DNA from: Aliiroseovarius sediminilitoris
GTDB lineage: Bacteria > Pseudomonadota > Alphaproteobacteria > Rhodobacterales > Rhodobacteraceae
Length of the DNA: 64,000 nucleotides
Assembly (NCBI RefSeq): GCF_900109955.1
Contig: NZ_FOJB01000001.1
Location: forward strand, 2,728,001-2,792,000
Direction of reading: 5' to 3'
A program made the position numbers and the translations under genes. Each line of letters opens with the position of its first letter. Within the stretch, counting starts at the first letter, position 1. Shown here piece by piece: positions 8,155 to 17,035 of the stretch. Under the pieces are notes generated by a model. It worked only from the letters and a program-made list of their open reading frames with translations. It did not search any database and was not told where the DNA came from.

Positions 8155-9219
8155 ATGGCAGGTTTTTTAACACATCCAATGAGAGTTTTCGCGGTTGCCA
8201 GCCTTACGCCCGTCGTGCTGATCGCGCTGGCAGCACTTTTCGGGGGCTGGTTTGCCGTTGCGGCCCTGACCTATATGACATTGCTGGCCTATGCGCTGGA
8301 CGCGATCATCGCGCGTATCTCGCCCGCACTGGACGAAGATGAAACAGCCGATGACGCCGATCTTCTGTCGGCCCTGCTTGCGCTTTGCCATTTTGGTTTG
8401 TTGGGTCTTGTTGTCTATTCACTTGGTGGTGGGATGCAGCACAGCCTTGTGGCGACCGCCTGCACGTTTCTGGCCACTGGGCTGTTTTTCGGGCAGGTTT
8501 CCAACGCGAATGCGCACGAGTTGATCCATCGCAGCAACTGGAAACTGCGCACGCTTGGCAAATGGGTCTATATCACGCTTCTGTTCGGCCACCACAGTTC
8601 AGCCCATCCCAAAGTGCACCACCGATGGGTGGCAACGCCCGACGACCCCAACACCGCCGAAGAAGGCGAGAGTTTCTATGACTTTGCGCCGCGCGCCTGG
8701 GTTGGATCATTCGTCGCGGGATATGAGATGGAAAAGCAAGACCTTGCACGCAGCCACCGGCGGGAAATGAACCCCTATTACATCTATGTCGCGGGGGCTA
8801 TCCTGACGATGGGCATCGCCTTGTGGATAGGTGGAATTGGCGGTTTTCTGGCCTATCTTCTGCTGAGTCTTCACGCTCAGATGCAGTTACTGTTGTCAGA
8901 CTACGTCCAGCATTACGGGCTGTTGCGCGACAAGCGCGCAGACGGCGATTATGTGCCCGTGGACGTGGGTCACAGCTGGAACGCACCGCACTGGTTTTCG
9001 TCCCACATGATGTTGAATGCACCGCGCCATTCAGACCACCACGCCCATCCGATGCGGCCTTATCCTGCGTTGACCCTGCCCGATGCGAAACAAGCACCAA
9101 TGTTGCCCTATTCCCTGCCGATGATGGCGACGATCGCCTTGATCCCGCCGTTGTGGGATCGGGTGATGGGACGCGCCTTGCGCAAGTGGCGCGCTCAATC
9201 CGCCCCGTTAGAGGGCTGA
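8155..9219 (+). CDS. alkB: AlkB-type alkane 1-monooxygenase
   Basis: This is an integral-membrane di-iron hydroxylase of 354 aa. The three histidine boxes are present: NAHELIHR, GHHSSAHPKVHHRWVATPDD, and RHSDHHAHP, together with the AlkB signature NTAEEGESFY. About six membrane helices surround them. AlkB enzymes hydroxylate medium-chain n-alkanes at the terminal carbon with electrons from rubredoxin. No rubredoxin, rubredoxin reductase or regulator is adjacent, so the physiological substrate could be another alkyl chain. The ATG chosen follows GCGGAG at 7 nt; the open frame continues upstream without support. Confidence 0.88.
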   Translation: MAGFLTHPMRVFAVASLTPVVLIALAALFGGWFAVAALTYMTLLAYALDAIIARISPALDEDETADDADLLSALLALCHFGLLGLVVYSLGGGMQHSLVATACTFLATGLFFGQVSNANAHELIHRSNWKLRTLGKWVYITLLFGHHSSAHPKVHHRWVATPDDPNTAEEGESFYDFAPRAWVGSFVAGYEMEKQDLARSHRREMNPYYIYVAGAILTMGIALWIGGIGGFLAYLLLSLHAQMQLLLSDYVQHYGLLRDKRADGDYVPVDVGHSWNAPHWFSSHMMLNAPRHSDHHAHPMRPYPALTLPDAKQAPMLPYSLPMMATIALIPPLWDRVMGRALRKWRAQSAPLEG

Positions 9220-9461
9220 CCGCAAGCGGTTACATGTCCGGGGAACGATTGGCGCGTTTCCCCGTTGTCATGTTAGCGCACCCATATAAAGTGAGCATCG
9301 TCGCACACCAAGGGAACAGGGACCGCTTGATCGAACACCAACCTTCGGCAGCCCAACCAGACCCTTCGGCGGCCTGACGGCATTCCGTCAACAAACCCAT
9401 AGCGATAGAGAGCATACGACCCTATATTGGCTTTGAAACGGTGACCAGGAAAGGGACCCGA
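9220..9461. other. Intergenic region between alkB and the xpaC-telA cluster
   Basis: No gene is supported in these 242 bases. A weak inverted repeat GGGGAA/TTCCCC (9240-9245 with 9258-9263) just after alkB could be its terminator but lacks a T-run. A short TGACGG...CCGTCA hairpin lies near 9377-9391. The promoter of the downstream cluster should lie here, though I could not pick convincing -35/-10 boxes. Confidence 0.5.
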
Positions 9462-9545
9462 TTGTCTGAAACCGGACTACAAAAGACCGCTTTTTTCGTG
9501 CTTGTCGCGTTGATCCTCTATGTCTCCATCACAGGGGGCGCGTGA
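9462..9545 (+). CDS. 27-aa single-helix membrane microprotein, TTG start
   Basis: A short frame starts at TTG, five nt after an AAGGGA ribosome site, and encodes 27 residues. A polar N-terminus (SETGLQK) is followed by a hydrophobic stretch (TAFFVLVALILY) long enough for one membrane helix and a short GGA tail. Its TGA overlaps the ATG of xpaC (TGATG), the arrangement expected for translational coupling. I know no named family. The evidence is the ribosome site, the hydrophobic pattern and the overlap; comparison of third-position substitutions among relatives would test it. Confidence 0.55.
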   Translation: MSETGLQKTAFFVLVALILYVSITGGA

Positions 9546-10447
9546 TGTCACAGCGTTTTGGCGGAGAGTTCAGCCCGAAATCATCAGATCGGAACTCTGA
9601 CACACGACCTGATGTCGGACCTGCCGAACGGTCGCCTTATCATGGCAAAACCCGCTCGCGCGCAGGCGGACGGGTCAACCTGTTGTTTCTTGCCCCCATA
9701 CCGCTGGCTTTTCTGGCGTTCTTCCGCGATCCCGGCGACCTGATCTTGCGATTGTTGGCGTTCGGAGCCTTGATCGCCGCCGCCTGGCTGACGCGCGAAG
9801 GCATCCTGGCCCAGGAAGAATATGACGCTCGCAAGATCGCGCGTCGCCCGGCCATTCCGCGCAAGCTGTTCGGCTCGGCGATGACTGGGATCGGCTTGTT
9901 TCTGGCAGGCTCGGTGGATGGCATGCCGATCATCGCGGCGGCGCTTGGACTTCTGGGCGTCGGTCTGCACATGTTTTCGTTCGGGTTGGATCCACTGCGC
10001 GACAAAGGCATGGAAGATGTGGATGAGTTTCAGACCGACCGTGTTGCCCGAGCCGTCAACGAGGCCGAGAAACATCTGCGCGTCATGAAAGATACCATCG
10101 ACCGCACCAAGGATCGTCGGCTTGAGGGGCGCGTAGACCGGTTCATCACAACCGCCCGTGATATGTTTCGCACGGTCGAAGACGACCCCCGCGACCTGAC
10201 CGCTGCACGTAAATACCTGGGTGTATACTTGTTGGGTGCACGTGACGCGACAGCCAAGTTTGTTGACATCTACATGCGCGACCCCGGTGGCACGGCGCGC
10301 GCGGATTATGAAACCCTGCTGGACGATCTGGAAGCCAATTTCGCCGCCCGCACCCGACAATTCCTGAATGACAACCGCACCGACCTTGATGTCGAAATCG
10401 AGGTTCTGCGCGAAAGACTGGCGCGCGAAGGCGTGCGAACCGAGTAA
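9545..10447 (+). CDS. XpaC-like protein (5-bromo-4-chloroindolyl phosphate hydrolysis family)
   Basis: The 300-aa protein begins with a polar region, then hydrophobic helices at about residues 44-62, 64-82 and 110-143, then a charged helical C-terminal half (DRVARAVNEAEKHLRVMKD, TARKYLGVYLLGARDATAKF-like). This matches XpaC, first named for phosphatase-substrate hydrolysis in Bacillus but without a defined enzyme activity; in Bacillus it neighbours the TelA homologue yaaN. Here telA follows after 17 bp. The ATG overlaps the stop of the upstream microprotein. It is probably a membrane-anchored partner of TelA. Confidence 0.8.
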   Translation: MSQRFGGEFSPKSSDRNSDTRPDVGPAERSPYHGKTRSRAGGRVNLLFLAPIPLAFLAFFRDPGDLILRLLAFGALIAAAWLTREGILAQEEYDARKIARRPAIPRKLFGSAMTGIGLFLAGSVDGMPIIAAALGLLGVGLHMFSFGLDPLRDKGMEDVDEFQTDRVARAVNEAEKHLRVMKDTIDRTKDRRLEGRVDRFITTARDMFRTVEDDPRDLTAARKYLGVYLLGARDATAKFVDIYMRDPGGTARADYETLLDDLEANFAARTRQFLNDNRTDLDVEIEVLRERLAREGVRTE

Positions 10448-10464
10448 CTTGTGAGGATTTTCAA

Positions 10465-11658
10465 ATGACCGATACAACCCGCCAGAAGGCCGAAGCAGCC
10501 TTGAAGGACATTGAAGACGTGACGGCGGTCGTGCTGCCCGAACCCTCAAGCGCGCTTGTGCCGTTGGAAAAGGCCAACAAGAAAGTCAGCGCCGAGATTG
10601 AAAAGCGCATGGCCGAGATCGACATGGAAAACACTCAGTCGATTATCGAGTTTGGGTCGGCTGCTCAGGCCGAGTTGCAGGTCATCAGTCAGGACATGCT
10701 GGCCGGCGTGCGCAACAAGGATGTGGGGCCAGCCGGCGACAGCCTGCGCAACATCGTCACTACGATCCGCGGCTTTTCGATCAGCGAGATGGACATGCGT
10801 CGCGAACGCAGTTGGTGGGAGAAACTGCTGGGCCGCATGGCACCCGCCGCGAAATTCATGGCGCGCTATGAAGATGTTCAGGGACAGATCGACAAGATCA
10901 CCGACAATCTTCTGGGTCACGAACATACACTTTTGAAAGATATCAAATCACTCGACAAGCTCTATGAAAAGACGCTGGAGTTTTATGACGAGCTGGCGCT
11001 CTATATTTCGGCGGGCGAGGCCAAGCTGGCCGAACTTGATGATACCATCATCCCCGCCAAAGAAGCCGAAGTGGCAGGTGCGCCAGAAGATCAGGGCGTG
11101 ATCAAAGCGCAGGAATTGCGCGACCTGCGCGCCGCGCGGGATGATCTGGAACGTCGAGTGCATGATCTGAAACTGACCCGTCAGGTGACGATGCAGTCGC
11201 TGCCCTCGATCCGTTTGGTGCAGGAAAACGACAAGTCTCTGGTGACGAAGATTAACTCGACCTTGGTGAACACCGTGCCGCTGTGGGAAACCCAGTTGGC
11301 GCAGGCAGTGACCATCCAACGGTCCGCCGAAGCTGCGAAGGCCGTGAAATCCGCCACCGACCTGACCAATGAACTACTGACCGCAAATGCCGAGAACCTG
11401 CAAGAGGCCAACCGCATGGTGCGCAAGGAAATGGAGCGCGGCGTCTTTGACATTGAAGCCGTGAAATCCGCCAATGCGACACTGATCGCCACAATCGAAG
11501 AAAGTCTGGCGATTGCAGATGAGGGCAAGGCGAAACGCGCCGCCGCCGAGGAAGAGTTGATAAAAATGGAAGCCGAGTTGAAAGAAACGCTTGCCGCAGC
11601 CACGTCGCGTGGCACGGCATCTGCGCATAACATGGCCAGCTCGGTGCCAGGCGGATAA
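10465..11658 (+). CDS. telA: Toxic anion resistance protein TelA
   Basis: The 397-aa cytoplasmic protein is largely helical with long charged coiled-coil segments (for example VKSATDLTNELLTANAENLQ and VRKEMERGVFDIEAVKSAN). The family blocks SLDKLYEKTLEFYDELALYI and TRQVTMQSLPSIRLVQENDK, each family-typical, are present. TelA proteins were linked to tellurite and other toxic-anion resistance on plasmids and to envelope or nisin stress in Gram-positives; the mechanism is unknown. It is co-directional with xpaC upstream and a lipoprotein downstream, with short gaps. A GTGAGGAT ribosome site precedes the ATG. Confidence 0.88.
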   Translation: MTDTTRQKAEAALKDIEDVTAVVLPEPSSALVPLEKANKKVSAEIEKRMAEIDMENTQSIIEFGSAAQAELQVISQDMLAGVRNKDVGPAGDSLRNIVTTIRGFSISEMDMRRERSWWEKLLGRMAPAAKFMARYEDVQGQIDKITDNLLGHEHTLLKDIKSLDKLYEKTLEFYDELALYISAGEAKLAELDDTIIPAKEAEVAGAPEDQGVIKAQELRDLRAARDDLERRVHDLKLTRQVTMQSLPSIRLVQENDKSLVTKINSTLVNTVPLWETQLAQAVTIQRSAEAAKAVKSATDLTNELLTANAENLQEANRMVRKEMERGVFDIEAVKSANATLIATIEESLAIADEGKAKRAAAEEELIKMEAELKETLAAATSRGTASAHNMASSVPGG

Positions 11659-11679
11659 ACGGACTGCGAAAGGGACGGA

Positions 11680-12633
11680 ATGCGGCGAAACGCTTTGACG
11701 AAGGCAACCGGAGCGTTGGCAGTGATGCTGGCGCTGTCGGGATGTCAGATGGCCGGTCCCAGCGGGGCGGGCCTGCCCACATCGCCCACACCGAAACCAA
11801 GGGCAATCTCGATCCCCGTGGTGCCCAGTGCGGAAAGCAAGGCATTGGCCGCCTATTACACCAGCGTTCAACGCAGCTTGTTGACGCAGGGCCTGTTGCG
11901 CACCGACGGGGGCGGCGCTGATGTGCCGTTCAGCGCGGCCATGCTTGCGCGTAATTTCGAGCGTATCGCGTTCTTTCAGGAATATTCGTCAGCCGGCGGA
12001 CGCCTGATCGCACGTGAAAATGCATCGCGCCTGACGCGGTGGGAAAAACCGGTGCGGGTGTCTCTACAGTTTGGATTGTCCACACCGGACGAGCAAAAGG
12101 CACAAGATCGGGCCACTCTGTCCAGATACGTGCGCAGACTGGCCCGGATCACCGGCCACCCGATCAGCATGACCAATGGAGATGGAAATTTTCACGTCTA
12201 TATTCTGAACGAGGATGAGCGCAAAGCCTTCGGGCCGGAACTGCGCCGGGTTGTTCCCGGGATCAGTGCGCTTAGCCAACGTGCGGTGATCGACATGCCG
12301 CGTGATACCTATTGTCTCGTTTTTGGGCGTGACCCGGCCAATAATGGCCAGTTCGAGCAAGCGGTAGCCGTGATCCGCAGCGAACACCCGGATCTGATGC
12401 GAACCTCCTGCATCCATGAAGAAGTTGCTCAAGGGTTGGGTCTATCCAATGACAGCCCGATGGCCCGCCCGTCGATCTTCAATGATGACGAGGAATTCGG
12501 TCTTCTGACCACGCATGACGAAAACCTGCTTCGTATGCTTTATGATGATCGGTTGCGACCGAACATGACGGCGGACGAGGCTCGCCCAATCATCAAACAA
12601 ATTGCCGCCGAATTGACCGGCGGCGCAGTATGA
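11680..12633 (+). CDS. DUF2927 lipoprotein
   Basis: The 317-aa product has a lipoprotein signal (positively charged start, hydrophobic core, lipobox LSGC with Cys22), so it is expected in the periplasm at a membrane. The C-terminal half matches DUF2927: a DTYCLVFGRDP segment, then CIHEEVAQGLGLSND and FNDDEEFGLLTTHDE. The H-E-E-x-x-Q pattern recalls zincin-like folds but a metal site is not proven. The function is unknown. It is placed between telA and the SPFH gene on the same strand (21 and 27 bp gaps), suggesting it is the exported arm of this cluster. Confidence 0.8.
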   Translation: MRRNALTKATGALAVMLALSGCQMAGPSGAGLPTSPTPKPRAISIPVVPSAESKALAAYYTSVQRSLLTQGLLRTDGGGADVPFSAAMLARNFERIAFFQEYSSAGGRLIARENASRLTRWEKPVRVSLQFGLSTPDEQKAQDRATLSRYVRRLARITGHPISMTNGDGNFHVYILNEDERKAFGPELRRVVPGISALSQRAVIDMPRDTYCLVFGRDPANNGQFEQAVAVIRSEHPDLMRTSCIHEEVAQGLGLSNDSPMARPSIFNDDEEFGLLTTHDENLLRMLYDDRLRPNMTADEARPIIKQIAAELTGGAV

Positions 12634-12660
12634 CCGACACCCCAGGGAGGGAGCGTAACA

Positions 12661-13773
12661 ATGGGAATTCTTGATTTTCTGACCGGCGAATTTATCGACG
12701 TTATTCATTGGGTGGATGACACCCGCGACACCATGGTCTGGCGGTTCGAACGTGAAGACCACGAGATCAAATATGGTGCGAAACTGACGGTGCGCGAAGG
12801 GCAAGCCGCCGTATTTGTCCATGAAGGCCAGTTGGCCGACGTGTTCACACCGGGACTTTACATGTTGGAAACCAACAACATGCCGATCCTGACCACGATC
12901 AACAACTGGGACCACGGGTTCAAATCGCCCTTCAAGTCCGAGGTCTATTTCGTCAACACGACCAGATTCAACGACCTGAAATGGGGCACGAAGAACCCGA
13001 TCATGTTGCGTGACCCAGAATTCGGGCCGACGCGCATCCGTGCCTTCGGCACCTACAGTGTTCGCGTCTCGGACCCGGCGAAGTTTCTGGTTGAAATCGT
13101 GGGCACAGACGGCGAATTCACGATGGACGAGATCAGCTTTCAGATCCGCAACATCATCGTGCAAGCCTTCAGCCGCGTGATTGCGGGTTCGGGCATCCCA
13201 GTGCTGGACATGGCCGCAAACACGGCTGATCTGGGTAAACTTATCGCCGCCGAAATTTCGGGGATCATCGCCGAATATGGCCTGATCATCCCAGAATTCT
13301 ACATCGAAAACATCTCTCTTCCCCCAGCGGTCGAGGCCGCCTTGGACAAGCGCACCTCGATGGGTGTGGCTGGCGATCTGGGCGCGTTCACACAGTATTC
13401 CGCCGCCGAAGCCATGACTGCCGCCGCGCAGAACCCCAGCGGCGGCGGCATGGGCGCGGGGCTAGGTGTGGGAATGGGTATGGCGATGGCTGGACAGATG
13501 GCACAGGCCGGTCCTTGGGGGGCTGCTCCCGCGGCAACCGCCCCTCAAGCGCCTCCACCGCCACCGGTCGAGCGTGTCTGGCATGTTGCGGAAAATGGCG
13601 AAACCAAGGGGCCATTTTCCAAGGCTGCATTGGGCCGCATGTCTGCTTCCGGTGGTCTGACACGCGACACCCATGTCTGGACCCCCGGTCAGGATGGTTG
13701 GAAACGGGCTGAAGACGTTTCAGAGCTGGCCCAGTTGTTCACCGTTCTGCCACCCCCCGCTCCGGGCGCTTGA
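12661..13773 (+). CDS. SPFH-domain protein with C-terminal GYF_2 domain (YdjI-like)
   Basis: Residues 1-240 form an SPFH/virion-core-type domain (VREGQAAVFVHEGQLADVFTPG, IRAFGTYSVRVSDPAKFL, each typical of YdjI-like proteins). A Gly/Met/Ala-rich linker then leads to a Pro-rich hinge. Residues 303-362 look like a GYF_2 domain (VWHVAENGETKGPFSKAALG...HVWTPGQDGWKRAEDV), a module for binding peptides. In Bacillus subtilis the YdjI homologue is encoded with the PspA-like YdjF and zinc-ribbon YdjG/YdjH, an envelope-stress operon. No PspA gene is seen here. A GGGAGGGAG ribosome site precedes the ATG. Confidence 0.85.
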   Translation: MGILDFLTGEFIDVIHWVDDTRDTMVWRFEREDHEIKYGAKLTVREGQAAVFVHEGQLADVFTPGLYMLETNNMPILTTINNWDHGFKSPFKSEVYFVNTTRFNDLKWGTKNPIMLRDPEFGPTRIRAFGTYSVRVSDPAKFLVEIVGTDGEFTMDEISFQIRNIIVQAFSRVIAGSGIPVLDMAANTADLGKLIAAEISGIIAEYGLIIPEFYIENISLPPAVEAALDKRTSMGVAGDLGAFTQYSAAEAMTAAAQNPSGGGMGAGLGVGMGMAMAGQMAQAGPWGAAPAATAPQAPPPPPVERVWHVAENGETKGPFSKAALGRMSASGGLTRDTHVWTPGQDGWKRAEDVSELAQLFTVLPPPAPGA

Positions 13774-13837
13774 TCGCTTTGGGCGACCCTAGTGCCGCCC
13801 GACCCTTTCCACTGCCTGAGATACGAGGCTGACCCGG

Positions 13838-14962
13838 ATGGCCAATCCGCGCGAAGACACAGAAGACCCCCAAGCGCCATTGGAAGAATATCGCTTCCCC
13901 TGCAATCAATGCGGGGCAGATCTGCGCTTCGATCCAGAACGCAACTTGCTGACCTGCGATTACTGTGGTGCTGAACAGGCGATTGATGATCGTCCGCAAG
14001 CCGTCGCGGTCATTCGCGAACTGGATCTGAAACGTGCGCTGTCCGAACAACTGCCTGAATCAGAGATCGAGGTCACACGCGTCTTGACCTGTCCGAACTG
14101 TGCAGCGTTGATCGAGTTCGACGGAAAGACTCACGCCTCGGAATGCCCATTCTGCGCCACGCCGATTGTCACCGACACAGGCGCGCATCGGCGGATTAAG
14201 CCCAAGGGTCTTGCCCCGTTTGAGATCAAGGAACGCGATGCGCATAAGGCGATGACCAAATGGCTGGGGCGGTTGTGGTTTGCACCCAACGGCCTGCGTG
14301 AATACGCTCGAAAGGGGCGCCGCATGTCCGGGATCTATGTCCCCTATTGGACCTATGACGCCGACACGCGCACGACCTATAGCGGTCAACGCGGCACGGT
14401 GCATGACCGCGTTCGAACGGTGTCGATCAATGGCAAACGACGTCAGCAGCGCTCGCAAACCGTCAGGTGGCGCCCGGTGTCCGGGCGGGTCGCGCGGTTC
14501 TTCGATGATGTTATTGTGCTGGCGTCACGCGGATTGCCGAAAAAATACACCGATGCGCTGGAACCATGGGACCTGTCGCGGCTTGAACCTTACCGACCCG
14601 AATATCTGGCCGGGTTTCAGGCCGAGGGCTACACCGTCGATCTGGAGCAGGGCTTTTCCGAAGCCCGCGATTATATGAACCGGATCATCCTGCGGGATGT
14701 GAAATTCGACATTGGAGGGGACCGCCAGCGCGTCACCTCCATGGATACAAAGATGTCAGACGTGACTTTCAAACACATTCTGCTGCCGGTCTGGCTCGCC
14801 GCCTACAAGTATCGCGGCAAGACCTATCGGTTCGTGGTGAATGGGCAAAACGGGCGCGTGCAAGGTGAACGGCCCTACTCCGCGTGGAAGATCACTTTCG
14901 CTGTAATTTTGGGGCTGATTGTGGCGGCAACAATCGGTTATCTATCGGCCCAAAGCCAATAG
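13838..14962 (+). CDS. Double zinc-ribbon protein with C-terminal membrane anchor
   Basis: The 374-aa protein carries two zinc ribbons: Cys22/Cys25/Cys40/Cys43 (CNQC, CDYC) and Cys85/Cys88/Cys103/Cys106 (CPNC, CPFC). A central beta-rich region with many Tyr/Thr residues (MSGIYVPYWTYDADTRTTYSG) follows, and one membrane helix lies near residues 349-368. Similar proteins are often misnamed primosomal protein N' because of the zinc motif, but there is no helicase domain. The nearest characterised context is the YdjG/YdjH zinc-ribbon membrane proteins beside SPFH genes in Bacillus. It lies 64 bp after the SPFH gene and 9 bp before the nitroreductase gene. Confidence 0.75.
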   Translation: MANPREDTEDPQAPLEEYRFPCNQCGADLRFDPERNLLTCDYCGAEQAIDDRPQAVAVIRELDLKRALSEQLPESEIEVTRVLTCPNCAALIEFDGKTHASECPFCATPIVTDTGAHRRIKPKGLAPFEIKERDAHKAMTKWLGRLWFAPNGLREYARKGRRMSGIYVPYWTYDADTRTTYSGQRGTVHDRVRTVSINGKRRQQRSQTVRWRPVSGRVARFFDDVIVLASRGLPKKYTDALEPWDLSRLEPYRPEYLAGFQAEGYTVDLEQGFSEARDYMNRIILRDVKFDIGGDRQRVTSMDTKMSDVTFKHILLPVWLAAYKYRGKTYRFVVNGQNGRVQGERPYSAWKITFAVILGLIVAATIGYLSAQSQ

Positions 14963-14971
14963 GACCCCACA

Positions 14972-15655
14972 ATGCAATATGAAGATTTTACGGCGCTTCT
15001 TGGCACCCGACATTCCTGCCGCGCATTTCGGTCCGATCCGGTGCGTGACGAGACGATCACCCAAATCCTGACCGCCGCGCAAAAAGTGCCAAGCTGGTGC
15101 AACGCGCAGCCATGGCAGGTCGATGTCACACTGGGCGCTGAAACAGATCGTCTGCGCACTGCACTTTATAGCCACGCGATGACTGCCGCCCAAACCCCCG
15201 ACATTCCTTGGCCCAGCGCCTTTACCGGTGTGCATCAGTCCCGGCGCAAGACCTGCGGCTTGCAGCTTTATGAAAGCGTTGGCGTGGCGCGGGGCGATCG
15301 GGCGGCATCGGCCCAACAGATGATGGAAAACTTCCGACTGTTCGGCGCGCCCTGCTTTGCCTTGCTGACCGCCCCGGCCGAGCTTGGCTCCTATGCCTTT
15401 CTGGACTGCGGCGGATTCATCACGGGCTTCACACTGGCGGCCACATCGCTTGGCATCGCCTCGATTCCGCAAGCCGCCGTCGCAGCCTATGCGCCTTTTC
15501 TGCGCAACTGGTTCGGTCTGGCGGAAGATCGCATCATCCTGTGCGGGATATCCTTCGGCTATGCCGATGAAACGCACCCCGCGAACGATTTTCGCACCAC
15601 GCGCGCGCCGCTGGATGAATGGGTGCGCCGGCATGGAGAGGAAAACCAAGCATGA
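14972..15655 (+). CDS. Nitroreductase family protein
   Basis: The 227-aa protein has the FMN-binding nitroreductase pattern: an N-terminal [26 protein letters not shown], and a C-terminal [23 protein letters not shown]. Family enzymes reduce nitro compounds, quinones or enones with NAD(P)H; the natural substrate is unknown. The stop codon overlaps the dtd start (ATGA), indicating coupled translation with the D-aminoacyl-tRNA deacylase. Confidence 0.85.
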   Translation: MQYEDFTALLGTRHSCRAFRSDPVRDETITQILTAAQKVPSWCNAQPWQVDVTLGAETDRLRTALYSHAMTAAQTPDIPWPSAFTGVHQSRRKTCGLQLYESVGVARGDRAASAQQMMENFRLFGAPCFALLTAPAELGSYAFLDCGGFITGFTLAATSLGIASIPQAAVAAYAPFLRNWFGLAEDRIILCGISFGYADETHPANDFRTTRAPLDEWVRRHGEENQA

Positions 15656-16089
15656 GAACCTTGATCCAACGCGTCAGCCAAGCCGCCGTCCATGTCGATG
15701 ACGAACAGATTGGACAGACCGGGCCGGGTCTGCTCATCCTTGTTTGCGCGATGGAGGGCGACAGCGACGCCAATGCCGATGCGCTGGCCGCCAAGATCGC
15801 GAAACTGCGCATTTTCAAGGATGATGCGGGTAAGATGAATCGCTCGTTGCTTGATACCGGAGGTGGCGCGTTGGTGGTCAGCCAGTTCACGCTGGCCGCT
15901 GACACATCGCGTGGCAACCGTCCGGGCTTTTCCACCGCCGCGATCCCCGCCGAAGGGGAACGGCTGTATGATCACTTCGCGGATGCCCTGCGCCAGCTTG
16001 GGATTTCGACCGAGCAGGGACGCTTCGGGGCGGATATGAAAGTCTCGCTGGTGAACGACGGACCGGTGACGATCTGGATGGACATCTAG
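15652..16089 (+). CDS. dtd: D-aminoacyl-tRNA deacylase
   Basis: The enzyme removes D-amino acids, and glycine mischarged on tRNA-Ala, from tRNAs. The 145-aa product has the two signatures of the family: [17 protein letters not shown] with the SQFTL catalytic-site strand, and the C-terminal [11 protein letters not shown] with the cross-subunit Gly-Pro motif. The start was placed at the ATG overlapping the nitroreductase stop, giving [11 protein letters not shown], the standard N-terminus; the longer frame upstream is unsupported. It converges with the hydroxyacid dehydrogenase gene, 13 bp away. Confidence 0.93.
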   Translation: MRTLIQRVSQAAVHVDDEQIGQTGPGLLILVCAMEGDSDANADALAAKIAKLRIFKDDAGKMNRSLLDTGGGALVVSQFTLAADTSRGNRPGFSTAAIPAEGERLYDHFADALRQLGISTEQGRFGADMKVSLVNDGPVTIWMDI

Positions 16090-16102
16090 GCGACAGACCC
16101 AA

Positions 16103-17035
16103 TCAATACCCGGCACCCCGATCAACCACGTGCAACAGCGGCTCACCTGCCTCGCCCCGTCGGATGTTTTCCGCAATGACCCGCGCCGCTGAGGTCGGGC
16201 GGGTATCTGCCGCGATATGCGGTGTGACCGTCACCTTGGGATGCGCCCAATAGGGATCATCATCGGGCAAGGGTTCAACCCGGAACACATCAAGGGTGGC
16301 ATGACCAACCTGCCCGCTGTCCAGCGCGGCCAACAATGCCTGATCGTCGATCAACGGCCCCCGCCCCGGATTTATGATCACGGCGCCCGTCGGCAACCAA
16401 CCCAGACGCTCGGCATTCAAGATGTTCTTGGTGGCCGATGTCCTGGGCAGCAGAAGGACAACGATTTCGGCACGGGACAGCACGTCGCGCAACCCGTCGT
16501 CCCCGCTGTGGCAGTCAATGCCAGCGATGTCTTTCTGGTTTCGGCTCCAGCCGCAGACATTGAAGTTCAGCGCCCGCAGCGACTGCGCGACAGCCGCCCC
16601 CAAGGCCCCAAGGCCCAGAACAGCGATCGTCCTATCACGCGCCAAAGGTGGGGCGGGCTGATACCAGATTGGGTCGGTTCTGTGAATATACTGATCCATC
16701 CCAAGATGGTGGCGCAGCACATGGCCCGTGACCCACTCGGTCATCCCTTCGGTTAACCCGTCATCGACCATCCGGGTATAGGGTTGCGTCAAAGTCGGGT
16801 TGCCCACCACCTTTTCAACGCCCGCCCACAGGCCAAGCACGGCTTTAGTGCGCGTGAAAGATCGGAAATCCTGCACCGGACCGTTCGGGGCATGGACGAT
16901 ATAATCCACATCCTCAGGGGTGATGTCGCGCGACAAGTGGGCGGAGATACCATGCTCATCCAGCGCTTTGCTCAGTTCGAAGTCATAGACCGGCCAAAGT
17001 TTGGGATTGCCGGCGTAGAGGACATTGATGCTCAC
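16103..17035 (-). CDS. ghrA: Glyoxylate/hydroxypyruvate reductase A-like dehydrogenase
   Basis: The 310-aa D-2-hydroxyacid dehydrogenase of the GhrA type reduces glyoxylate or hydroxypyruvate with NADPH. A Rossmann motif GLGALGAAVAQSL is followed by catalytic residues in NPGRGPLID (Arg), FRVEPLPDDDPYW (Glu) and VTPHIAA (His). The start is a GTG whose first four bases overlap the rodA stop (GTGA), giving MSINVLYAGNPKLWP; the much longer frame upstream is just rodA sequence in another phase. It is thus the last gene of the mre/rod operon. The exact substrate is uncertain. Confidence 0.85.
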   Translation of the reverse strand: MSINVLYAGNPKLWPVYDFELSKALDEHGISAHLSRDITPEDVDYIVHAPNGPVQDFRSFTRTKAVLGLWAGVEKVVGNPTLTQPYTRMVDDGLTEGMTEWVTGHVLRHHLGMDQYIHRTDPIWYQPAPPLARDRTIAVLGLGALGAAVAQSLRALNFNVCGWSRNQKDIAGIDCHSGDDGLRDVLSRAEIVVLLLPRTSATKNILNAERLGWLPTGAVIINPGRGPLIDDQALLAALDSGQVGHATLDVFRVEPLPDDDPYWAHPKVTVTPHIAADTRPTSAARVIAENIRRGEAGEPLLHVVDRGAGY

